Source of the DNA: Struthidea cinerea
Lineage: Eukaryota > Chordata > Aves > Passeriformes > Corcoracidae
Length of the DNA: 64,000 bases
Assembly (NCBI GenBank): GCA_013397865.1
Contig: VZTI01001288.1
Location: 1,240,712 to 1,304,711, forward strand
Direction: 5' to 3'
Part shown: positions 12,234 to 23,115 of the stretch, piece after piece
Layout: each line of letters starts with the position of its first letter
Numbering within the stretch: position 1 is the first letter of the stretch
Notes under the pieces: generated by a model
Told to the model about the DNA's origin: nothing
What the model saw: only the letters and a program-made list of their open reading frames with translations
The model's database searches: none
Made by a program: the position numbers and the translations under genes

Positions 12234-12358
12234 CATAGAATCATGGACTTGTTACGGTTGGAAAAGACCTCTGAGATCATCAAATCCAACTGTCAACCCA
12301 GCACCACCACCCTGTTCGCCACTAAACCACGTCCTCAAGTGCCATATCCACACTTCTT
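12234..12358 (-). mobile_element. CR1 LINE 3' end fragment
   Basis: The plus strand begins CATAGAATCATGGACTTG and continues with GGTTGGAAAAGACCTCTGAG, then the 'CAACCCAGCACCACCA' and 'CTAAACCACGTCCTCAAGTG' segments typical of one avian CR1 subfamily read in reverse complement. The 3' terminus is at about 12234. The copy is 5'-truncated and non-coding. It belongs to a different subfamily from the fragment at 10949, as its internal segments differ. Confidence 0.9.
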
Positions 12359-14459
12359 ATGAATACTTAGCATGTTTGGTGATTAATTATTGTTAATTGA
12401 TGGATGGATTTTAAAATTTCAAGGAGAAGCTTGAAACATTATCTACAGATTATCATTTTTTTAAAAAAATCATGTTACTATTATAGTAAATCGTAACTGT
12501 AAATTCTCTCCCCCTTGAATAGATGAGATTTCACCAAGATCTGTGGCCTGCACAGTGCTGACCTTTAGCATAACCCTACAAATTATCACCAAAATAAGAT
12601 TCTAATCTTGCTCAGACCAGAATATAGTTGGAGAAAGTCCATGAAAAGACAAAAGATTTATACTAATGCAGCAAAGAGCAGGTCTGGGCCAAAATAGATA
12701 TTAGTGTAAGAGGACTTGCTTCAAATTAGAATGATGTTGGCCTTTTCTTGGATTGTAGGAATAGGTGATGACAGGAAAGGAGGAAGAAAAGAGCTGGCAT
12801 GTCTTCTACAGTGCACAGATCACAGCTTAATTTTTCTTCTATTTTGTGAGACTTGTGTGAGTCTTACCCAGAACTTCAGGCACTGAGAAGCTGGGATGGG
12901 GTGGAACAGTCCATATGAAGACAGAACAGAAACATAAGTGAAAATTTTAATTCCTTCAAAGGTCTTTGATCAGAATTGAGGGGGTAGTTCTCCATTTGAG
13001 AATCCCAGGACATGAACTTTCACATCCTCTGCAAAGCTGGTGAAGTCTGCTGACCTTGGTTTGATCTACCTGTACCCACCGGGCTCAGGTTGTGCTGTGA
13101 CTTCTCAGAGCACCACATGCTCATGGCCTGGGTTGGGCTGGCTTAGGAGAGATCACAGCCAAGGTAAAAGGGATTTATTCTCCTGTTCTCCAGGGGGATT
13201 TGTCATCTTTGTACACTGTGAAGGACAATGTGTCATACCGGGCTCACCAGGAGGGTTAATGCACTAAGGCAAACATCCATAAGGGACACAGGCACCCAGC
13301 TCCGAGGCTGGGATTCAGAAGCCTTAATTAGGGGTCTCCTGCACAGTGATTTGGGAAAATTCAGTGCTTACTAATGGGATTCACATGTACCTGGACTCTG
13401 AGTGCAGGGATTGAGGTAGCAAGCTGGAAAAGTACTGAAGAAGAGGATGTGTGTCTGTGCTTTGGTTGGTACCTCAGGTCCTTTCTGGGATCTGACCCTG
13501 AATGCCGAAGTTTTATGTGTTTACTGTTGCACTGAGTTTCCTTAGGGAAATAAATCAAACCAAATTTTTGTTTTGTTTGACACTGCTATTAAAGTAGAAA
13601 GCTGAACACCAAACTGCTGGGGAGGCCCAGAGCTAAACTGGAGCCACACTTCCCTTGTTTCTGTTCTAGTTTTGAATGCCCTTCATCAACTAATCACTGC
13701 CTGGCACAGTATTAAATTTAATCACTGAACTCCAAAACATTGTAATGTGTCTACCTACTCCATGGTTCCATTTGGATGGAAATTTTCTATCTCGTTTAAA
13801 GACTATTAAAGCCCTGCCTTTCTTGCTCAGAACAAAAGGGTATTGTTGGATTTGTTTTTCGTTATGTTCGTATTCAACAAAAGATGATTATTCTGTCTGC
13901 TCAGTGCTGAGATCCCTGTGAACATGTAGACCTCCTCTCTACTTGCTTTTCTTTCTCCTGGCTGACACAAAGTAGAAACGTTTCCTTCTCACAGAAGCGT
14001 ACGGTTGAAATGCACAAAAGCAGATGTTATTTATCAGAACTTTCAAGGTTTTCCTAACATAGGTATTAATTAAAAAGTTGACGCGAGGCATAATTGAAAA
14101 AAGAAGCAGCGTTGCAAGGCACAGCAGGAGCAGCAATGAGATTAATACACATTTATGATTAAGAATTCGTCTTTCATGAAACAAAAACTGTTGTTTCAGT
14201 CAAAACCTTTTGACCTTTTAAGAGCGACGTGGCAAACTCACAAACATGGAGTTGTTTGTTTGGTCCCTGTTATTGCCATCACAATGTAACCTAGGGAGGA
14301 GAGCTGTTTTGATCCTCCTGTGGGCAGGAAAGCAGGATTCTTGCTTTTGGAGAGCCCACAGCCCATTCACAGTGGGTTTAAAAGACCCATTTATTGAATG
14401 ACGCAAGGTGCAAATTATTACTCACTCTGCCTAGGTTAAGTTTGTGAAAAAGCAACCCA
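12359..14459. other. Gene-free stretch
   Basis: No supported gene. A perfect 16-bp palindrome of seven T and seven A flanked by A and T lies at 12455-12470. A minus-strand frame at 13939-14184 encodes about 81 residues with a hydrophobic stretch near its start, but this looks like translation of T-rich DNA and has no other support. Confidence 0.5.
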
Positions 14460-14540
14460 TATTCATCTCCCGAGCACCTACACAGCTGCTTAATCCATTT
14501 ATTATCTCTGGGGTCCCATTAACCCTTTGAAAGGAGGAAA
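14460..14540. promoter_or_regulatory. E-box plus bicoid-type motif block
   Basis: An E-box CAGCTG at 14483-14488 is followed directly by TTAATCC (14490-14496), a bicoid/OTX/PITX-type site, then ATTTATTATC and CCATTAACCC. Tight packing of such motifs is typical of developmental enhancers. No conservation evidence is available here. Confidence 0.2.
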
Positions 14541-17077
14541 ACTGATCTGCAACACAGCCCAGCCAAACTGATGTTCTTATCTAGGGAATTGAAGTTTTTC
14601 TCTTTATCAGATCTAGTGAGGGGCAGATTTTCTTCTCCCTGGCCAGGATTAGATCACAGAGTGGCCCAGCAGTATGAGTTTGAACATTTCCTCCTGTTCC
14701 AACAGCCCTCACAAAAAATCCATCGATTGCTGGTGTTTGCTGATATGTGACACTGTTTTCCAGGCCTCACCCAGATGAACCAGATGCTCTTCAATGTCTG
14801 AGTCCTCTAATGATCTCACAAGGATACTGTAAGTAATTGTTGTTTATGATAAACAGCTTTTTAGGCAGAAGTGTGGCGCTAGTCCAGCATGTTTTATTAG
14901 CTGTTTATTCTTGTATTTCCCACTTGTATCACAACCTATTTTCCTGGTAGATTTGAGGGTTTGGGAGCAGTTTTGCTGTGTTTGCAGGGCCTTTCAAAGG
15001 ACAGAACCGCCTCTTCGCCCTCTCCACCCATCTCCTCCCCCGTCTTCCCTCCTTTCAAAGGGAGAACACCAGGAAGTTTGGAGATTCAGATGTGGTTCCT
15101 AAACCACTGTCAATGAGGAAGGTCTCCTGTGCTGCTGGAAATGGTGTGCAGCCACTGGTTCCTGTATTTCAACTCTCCTTCCTCTCAGGAAACCCAGAGT
15201 CCAAGGGAAGGAAAACCCCAAATGACCCTTGTACAGGTCATTGCAAAAAGTGGTGGTTGCTTAAAAAGGGTGTTACCTTGTGTGCGTGGCTTCATTTCTC
15301 CACCTATCCCTCTTCTGCACGTTTTACAAATAGTGGCAGCTGTTACAGGGCTGGCATTATGGGATGGACACTGAGAAATGAAGTGTCTCTTTCTTTGGCC
15401 CCTTGTTTTTAGTCCTAACTCAGCACAATTTTCCTTTCCTGGTAATAGGTCCGGGCTAGAGGAGGGACGGTACCTCCTCTTGTTACTGTGGGTGATTAAA
15501 TACTGCAAAAAGCTTTTCTCCAATGTTGAATCAAATGCTGAAATTAATTTACTTCCTCTCTGTTCATAAATACTGTGTGTCAGCCTTCTGCAAGCCACAG
15601 TTTGCTAACCTACTCCCAGAGATTCCTGCAGAGAGGAAGTGGCAAAATTGCATGTAAGATTATTTACAGAAAACTAATGTGAAAAATGAACATTGGCCAG
15701 ATACCTGTCTGTGTCTTTACTCAGGGAACACTCTGACTTTCATGGTCGATCACAACTGAACATAAAATGTGAGTTTCACAGCCCATGTAGGAGATTGGAA
15801 TTGAGTATAAAGATATATATGCTGTTGTTTTTAAGCCCATAATAAAACTTACTGAATACTCATGAATAATAGATGCATTTAAAGGAAATTACGATCTGCT
15901 CCTGTTTAATCCTTGAAAGAAAAAACCCAGCAAATTAGCTTATAAATTCTCTGATGGTTTATTCTTTAGGGCAGAACAATGGAGGCTTGGTACGAAACTC
16001 ACTGGAATCAATAAAAAGACCCTCATTTTATGCCCCAAATTTGTAACCTACACAGAAGTCTGTTATGGCAGCTGCCACCTTTACTAACACACCAGGGTTC
16101 AGCCCGGGTTCCTCCAGGGCTGAACAGTGGTAATGGCTCTGAAGTCTGGCTGAAACAGCCTGATATTCCCTGTGGATCAGGCACAGAGCTGGACCTGTAA
16201 CGTGCACTCACCTGTGCCTTACGTCAGTAAGTCTACTATGTGCTGTTCCACTTGTGGCTCTTGTAAATTAAACTGAGAAATAAGTGGCTTTTTCGGCCCG
16301 TGCCGCTGCCGAAACGTGATCCAAGGCTCAGGTAGGTTCCAGCTGTGATCTCGCTCCTTGCTTATGAACGTACATTTATGTTCTCAGGACGTTCGAGCTC
16401 CTTCTACACGAGCAAAAATTGTAAAAACAAAATGAACAACGTTCTCTGTGTACAGTGGAGTTATTTAAAGCGCCTCAGGGTTTGAACATAAGCAGACACT
16501 GTGTTCACATACAATACAAGCAGGACTTCTGGGTTTTGGCATTTAAAATGACAATTAAAAATACAGCAGGCATGTTTCAGCAACATTATGGGTTGCCATA
16601 AACATCCAGAAAAGGATTCTAACAGAAGTAAAGATTCACTGTAAGGATTGTTTTCTTTTTTTGTGTTCTGCCTCAGTTTTCAGTGTGATGTGTTGTAACA
16701 CACCACAAAACTAAAGGGCAGAAGGTGTCTCCTGCATTGGAAGCTGTTGTACATCAGAAAATGCTTCTTTGGGAGAGTCAAAGCTTACAGACTGTTTGGC
16801 TCTGTTCAGGTAATTGTTTTCACTTCGTGCTCAGGAGTTTTCTAAAAAACCTTGAAGAGATAAAGCCCCAGAGAATTCTGGGAGGTGAAAAACACTTTTC
16901 TTCCTCAGCAAGGAAACAAACACAATAGACTCAAAATCTCTCCCTGGCACAATTCTGGGTACCACGCCACTACCTGAATTTTCTCAGAAGTATTTACCGC
17001 AGGAATGACACCTCTGCATAGTCAGGCAGCTCTTCCCACTGTAGGCTCCTGACAGCTTGCTGAGGACTGGGAACTGT
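14541..17077. other. Gene-free stretch
   Basis: No supported gene. Multiple overlapping short frames between 14978 and 15598 occur on both strands and none is convincing. AT-rich sequence at 15820-15930 with ATGCATTTAAAGG could be regulatory. A small CpG cluster with inverted TTTCGG/CCGAAA sits near 16291-16316. Confidence 0.5.
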
Positions 17078-17111
17078 ACACTGTGTCCTGTCCCTTTAAG
17101 GAACACAGTGT
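17078..17111. other. Short stem-loop
   Basis: Arms ACACTGTGT (17078-17086) and ACACAGTGT (17103-17111) are exact reverse complements. Three further inner pairs (CCT with AGG) form if one A is bulged. The stem is shorter than a typical microRNA precursor, and no known microRNA seed is recognised. Confidence 0.35.
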
Positions 17112-20100
17112 TTACAAATATGGACGGCACCTCTTGTTGTGTTTTCGGCATTAAAGTGAGAAGAAGAACCTGAATCTCAAGTTAAGCATTTAATTACAAG
17201 GCCTTTCTTCCTCAGTAATTTTTTGCCTGCCACTTGTAAACCTTTGGCAAAAAGAATTCGCCAGCTTCTTTGGCTTGTGAACCTGAATGTCTCGTTAAGC
17301 AACACCTAAATCTCCGAAATGCTTTGAGATGTTGTTGTGACATTGAGTGGCATTTCCCCTAGGATGGTCATCTCTTTCCAAGCCTTAAAATGGGAGATAA
17401 AGTGCAGTTTGTTTTTAATAGTTCTGAAATCCATCCTTTCTCCTTAGGACACTTTAGCAATGAGTTTCATTCCGTGCATGTATTGAAACCTCACAGCCAT
17501 CCCCTGACCACCTAAAGATGCTCAGCCAAAATAAATCCCCTGCAGCTTCCCTGGGTTTCTCTCAGTCCCCTCCTCACCATGGGAGTTGTGTAGCTCCTCT
17601 TTACCGAACTCCAGCACTGAGATTGTTTTTCAGACATCAGGGCTAAGGGAGAAGTAGGTTCCTGCCCTGAGTTAAGCAGCGCTCCATGTTAGTGATCCAG
17701 TGTCTCAGTCAAGGCAGGAAGAAGTAAGGAAACTGCTTTATCCTCCTGAGTGCACAAACCAATCCCCGGGGACTGGGAATGGGACATCTGTCAGAAAAGA
17801 GGGAGATAGAGGGTATCTTAGGGCTGCATTTGTTTCCTGTGGCTGTGCCTTTGGTTTGTTTTATCCCTTTCCTCTCCCCCTTACCACAGTTCAGGACTGT
17901 GTATGAGCTCTTTTCTCCCCTTTACCTTTATTTATTTCCTTTAATGAGGCAATAATTTCGCAGTCTGAGGGATTCAGAGCCAATCCCATTCTCCCTTTCT
18001 ACCTTGCCGTCTCTTTTCCTGACCCTGCCACAGCTGCAATGCCACGCTGTGAGCCAAAACTCAAAGGTCCTTTTTGTTTGTTCGAGTTTTGCTTTGCATT
18101 CCTTCCCTTTCTCTTGCACTGCTGCTCAGCGTAGCCCTAGCAGCTCTCTTCCCTCATGTGGAGCATCAGGCACATCCCCCAGGCCTCCTGCTGAAATCTC
18201 TCCCTCCCTGGAACATGACCTTGGGCTGGATCTCACCCTTCATGCAGGTGCTCAGCACAGAACAAACTTCAAGTCTAGTTAAGAGCTATTTCAGGGGCTG
18301 AAGTGGGCATGAGATAAGGTGCAATTTTAACACTCAGCCTTTATCCAGGGCAAATTGGATGTTAATTGTAGTGACACTGCTCTGCTGGGGAGTCTTTCTA
18401 GCTCTGAGTGATGTTGTGCAATAGCAGCTGTGTGCCTTCTTCGTCTGTACAATCAACCTGAAACTGTCTTGATTAAATCACAGCTGTAATTGCTGCTACC
18501 CCAAAAATCCTAAGGTGAAAAGCAGCTGCAGGAAGGCTCCAAAATCCTGTCTCCAACTCCTGTACCTTGCTGAACATTGCCAGTAACTTCTCTGGTGAAG
18601 GAGACCTGGAGTTTACCTGGGACAGAGCTGAATAATCCCTTTCACCTGCTGTACAACACAGGTTTGTTCCTTGCCTTTCCCTCCGCTCGTCCTTTGCCTG
18701 AGCCAGTCACGACCAACAAAACTTCAGCTATTTGGGCAAGTGTGTTACAAGCCACTGCATCTTAGTCTTGGGAAATTTATCTTGCTGTTCCAAAAATTCC
18801 TCACACTCCTTGACATTTACTCCTGTGGGTATTTGTAGACTGTTATGTCTGCCCTTACTTGTTGTTTAACCATTTAGCTCTGTCCTCATAAATCATCCCC
18901 CCTCAGCTCTTTAGCTGGGCTCCCTGCCTGTGCTCCTAAGTGTGAAAACTCCAGGCTGAGTCCACCCTTTCCATGTCTACTCCCCACAGGATTGTATTGA
19001 TGGCACAAAGTCGTTGCTCAAGCCATGATTTCATTCCTGGCTTATTCCATGATCCCTTGCTGACCAAAGGATCTCTGGCTCTCTGCAGCAATTCTCTGGT
19101 TTTATTTCCCAGGTCCTCCCACATACTCTTAAGACTTGTTCCACTTCTTCCCCTGACCTAAAACCATCAATTCAGGCTCCTTGCCCCTTCTCCCCAAGAG
19201 CACAACTTCTGGGAGTAGTGTTTCCACTTCCTTTATCCCTTAGTCTTTCCTGAAGAACTTCCCTGCAGCCAGAATCCTGTTCCAGGGGCAGCTGGAAGAT
19301 GGGCATCCACAGCACATCTCCCAGGTGGGTGTCTGGTGGTGCAGCTCCCTGGAGCAGGGTAAGGAAGAGCAACTGGCTGGATTCAAACCTCCTCTTCCCA
19401 AATGTGTGGCAGGAGCTGGTGGGCAGGGAACTGGGCCACGTGTTTACCACAGCTTGGGAAATTCTGGCATTTTTGCCCCCTCCTGTGGGCACCTGTCTGC
19501 ATTCTTGGAGTCTGGCCTTAACACATACAAATTTCAGGAGCTTTGTGGTGAGGACAGGATGTGCTGTTGATTAAGGCTTCTTGGAAGCTATGTGGATCTT
19601 AAAATAAATTAATTGCCACAAAATCACCAGGAAGAAGAGAACCCTCCAAAAGGTGCATTTATCCAGTTTATGAGGACACTTACAGTGACTGCAGCAAGGA
19701 TTGGAAATAATTAAGGGTTGTGTAAGGCACAGGAATTACTTCAGAGTGCAAATGAGGCTTTGACTTTTAGGGAGAAGAAAGGAACTTCTTGTGGGCAGAT
19801 TTGCCCAGAGCTGCCTATTGCAAACTTCCTTTTACTTTTTTTGTTACGTTTTTGTGCGTGGTTGCAACCACAGATACAAGAAGGACCAGAGAGATCCCTA
19901 ATCTGGCACAGGGTATCATCCAATCAGTTTGTTGTACCACCACGTGCAAAGTACAGTGTTGTTCTCTTTTTTGGCCGATAAAACTTTGGAAGTTGCAAAA
20001 TGATCACTAAAGCAAGAGACAGGATGTGATGGAAGACATTTATTTTCCTAAAAGCTCAAAAAAATTCTAGACAAGCTCCCAGTCTGTGCTGTGTCTCCTT

Positions 20101-22041
20101 CCTACTTGCACATTATCTCCTCCACTCTCATCTCGCTTGTTCCTGTGTTAGCTGGGGCTGATCCCGGCAGTGCGTTCTCTTTCAGGGCTCTTCCATCTCC
20201 AGGTTGGAAGAATCATCCATTTGCCTTGTGGCAGAGGAATTCAGTCCTGAATTTGGGATGATGTGTTGAAAAGCTACTTCTGTTTCACCTTTGAGCTCCA
20301 GAACCACCCTTTAAAACTCTGAACGTGAGCAAGAGGGTCCAATATGACCATAAATTAGGTTAAATTGTACCTGGGAAGTTTAGTCTTGATTAATGGCTTT
20401 GTTCAATTATTCTACTTGTTCATTTATCTTTACATAAACATAAAAATCATGCAATCATCACATTTTCTCCCCTAAAATAAAGGAGATTTTTATAAGAAAC
20501 TCAACTCTCTGCATGGTTTTTTTTTGTTTCTGTGAGTGTACACATGCACTTTTTTATTTTGTTGAATAACTCCCTTGAATAACTCCCTCCACATTTTCCC
20601 CCTCTGTTTAAATCTCTTCAGACATAAGGCAAGTACAGAGGAATATCTCCAAGTGTAAAAAAGAAAAATCTTGTTCCTCCCTCAGATCTCCATAATCATG
20701 GCTAAGTGTTGCACGTTTATTTAAACTGTTGTAGAAAAAGCCACTGGTGTTCAGCAAATTATATTAGATTTTCAAAACCATGGCAGTGGGGTTTGAAATT
20801 TGATTTTCTGGGTCGCAGATGAGAAAGAAGAACTGCAATAATCCACTTGGAAGTGAGGGTCTTTCAGTTCTTCCTTGTTAGTGGTTCAGTAAAAGTTTAA
20901 ATATTTACTCACTGGGAAAGGTTAGTCCCTGCCATGCCATCTCAGGCTCTGCTACAGGGTTTTATGCTCTTTTTCTGGGCCTTTCTCACCAGGTCCATGA
21001 AGTCTGACCTCTCTTATTGGCTTCTCATTCCTCCATTCTATATTGATCATGCTGGAATGATGACCTCTACAGAAGGTCCTGGAAATCTGTGCTTTAAGTA
21101 TTGAGTCTGCCCTGGAATGGGCTACACACTCATCAGGCTGAGCCAGAAACAAAGCTGGAATCCCTTCTGAAAGTGAGGTTGAATATTTAAAACGAACCAG
21201 AGGAGATCTCACTGGAAATGTCCACACCATCACTATCCTCTTCAAAGAGCGTGAAGAGTGAATCAGGTTGTCTGATAGAAACAGGTTCTGCACTGGTATT
21301 GCACAAACAAATGTGGGAACTCTGCAGTTTCAGAATCAATTAGGATCTGCAAAAATGGGCTGTAATCCCTGTGACCTCCTCATGAGCTGTGAGGGCCTTA
21401 TAGGAAGAAATGTGTGACAAGCTAAGAACCTTTCTGTTGACTGTGGGAAACAGTTCCAGCTTTCTCTGCTGGGGAAACATGGAATTCCTGGCTTAGGGTT
21501 GATCCCATGAAATGACCTCATGCCCACTGACTCAGGGCACTGTGTATGAATTAAGTAAGCAGAAGCTAATTACCTCCTGTAAAGCATCTCTCCTCTTGAA
21601 TCCTATGGGCCATTTCATCCCATGATTAATTGCATGTCTTCTCATTTGCATTTGATCCAGCCTCCACAGAAGGTAGTAGGAGTTAACTTTCTGGGAAAGG
21701 AATTGAACTCTGTCCTCAGCGAGTGAGTTTCTCTGAGCAGATGGATGTTGCTGAACAGTGCAGTCAGAGCAGGAGCTCTGTAAGAGCCATGGGCTGATGG
21801 CAATTCCCTTGGTGCTGCTCTGGAGAAGGCCCTTGGCAGACCCATCCTCTCTAAGAAGCAGAAGCACACATTTCTGTGGCTTGCTCTGCAAGCACCTTCC
21901 CCTCAGAGACAGTGCATTTAGAGCACCAAGAGGGGAGGGAAGTGTAAGAGGGTTTCTCTCTACCTTCCAGGCCATTTCTAAGCAATTAAAAAAGAGCAAT
22001 TAAGAATCCAGCTGACTTGACCATTAAATAGAATAGATTTT
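17112..22041. other. Gene-free stretch
   Basis: No supported gene over nearly 5 kb. Pyrimidine-rich runs around 17820-18130 give several overlapping open frames. A perfect 13-bp tandem duplication, TTGAATAACTCCC twice, lies at 20562-20587. Nothing else stands out. Confidence 0.55.
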
Positions 22042-22105
22042 AAAAGCCATGACTTTTTTTTTTTTTTTTTTGGGAAAAAATGCATTTAAAAACCCCCTTT
22101 TTTTT
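22042..22105. repeat. Left flank of gap, copy 1 of mirrored sequence
   Basis: AAAAGCCATGAC, a run of about 18 T, GGGAAAAAATGCATTTAAAAA, then C-rich sequence and a second T run up to the gap. The same order of blocks recurs just after the gap with mismatches. The two copies look like the same locus represented twice, with sequencing error around homopolymers. Confidence 0.6.
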
Positions 22106-22158
22106 NNNNNNNNNNNNNNNNNNNNNNNNNNNNNNNNNNNNNNNNNNNNNNNNNNNNN
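22106..22158. other. Assembly gap (53 N)
   Basis: A run of 53 undetermined bases bounded by homopolymer-rich DNA. Open frames that cross it are meaningless. Confidence 0.99.
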
Positions 22159-22220
22159 AAAATCCTTGTCTTTTTTTTTTTTTTTTGAGCAAAGATGCAC
22201 TTAGAAAACCTCCTTTTTTT
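22159..22220. repeat. Right flank of gap, copy 2 of mirrored sequence
   Basis: AAAATCCTTGTC, about 16 T, GAGCAAAGATGCACTTAGAAA, ACCTCC, then eight T. The block order and spacing match the left flank base for base in much of its length, with scattered substitutions. See the left flank entry. Confidence 0.6.
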
Positions 22221-22974
22221 TCAAAATATAAGCTTACACTGTGAGTTGTGGACACAAAGATGTTGCTGCTTCATACCTGCAGCTGAAAAAGGAACCGTGT
22301 ACCTCTGGATGTCAAATGTGGCTTTAATCTGCTTCACAGCTTGTTTTGTTTTGTTTTTCTCTGTTTCATTTCCCTTTGCGGTGTTAAACTCTGACCCTGA
22401 AAGGTGAGGAAGTGAAGGAAATGGAAGAGTGAAATTTGGGGAGTCTGAGGCAAAAAAGCCAAGGGAACCACGGGGCAGCCTGTCTGGCTGGGAGATTGAA
22501 ATGTAAGTGGACTCCTCAAATTAATTACTTTGGAACCCACTCACTTATGGATGTGGACTCCCTTAAGCATAAGTCTTACATTATGTCACCGAGATGGCAT
22601 TTGGGGCTGATTTATGTTGGCACAGGAGTGGCCATAAAGTGCACATGTGTGCCCAGAGTAGCCCCTTTTCAAACAGAGCATGTTTATAGAAACAGGAAAC
22701 GTGGCTGGAGCAGGAGCACCCCGAGCCGCTGCTGTGTCAACGGCACCACAAATACAGGTATCCAGGATCTGCACCCTGCCTGCATTTTCCATGGATTTCC
22801 ACTCTAGTCTGTAACCTGGAACACACTTACCACAGATTAGTGGTTGGTGGATGGAGGGAAAATGACTTACTAGGTGAAATTTGCTCCACTAAAGATGTAT
22901 ATCTGACCAAGAGCCACAATCCACATTTTAATCCTTTTCTTTCTTACTCTGTCTAATCCACGGCTGATATTTCA
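22221..22974. other. Gene-free stretch
   Basis: No supported gene. Overlapping open frames at 22436-22807 on both strands have no recognisable domain. Confidence 0.5.
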
Positions 22975-23115
22975 CAGTGATAATCTACTCTCTTTTTTCC
23001 CTCCCTGGAGAATGAGGATGCATTATATTAATTATATCTGATTCTGTAGTGCCATAATTTATCTTTAATAAAGTATGTGATTTCTTTCTGAATACATCTG
23101 AAGCCTTCAGGTCAT
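22975..23115. promoter_or_regulatory. AT-rich homeodomain-type motif block
   Basis: Contains GATGCATTATATTAATTATA (about 23018-23036), CCATAATTTATC and CTTTAATAAAG, flanked by a pyrimidine tract. The AT-rich, motif-dense sequence resembles conserved non-coding elements near developmental genes. The AATAAA inside could instead be an incidental polyadenylation hexamer. Confidence 0.2.

Noticed and set aside
12455..12470. 16-bp A/T palindrome
   Set aside because: Seven T followed by seven A arises easily from homopolymer drift and has little information content.
13939..14184. 81-residue minus frame with one hydrophobic segment
   Set aside because: A single short hydrophobic run in T-rich DNA is expected by chance. 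No conservation or promoter evidence.
22040..22255. Open frame spanning the N gap
   Set aside because: It depends on undetermined bases and homopolymer runs.
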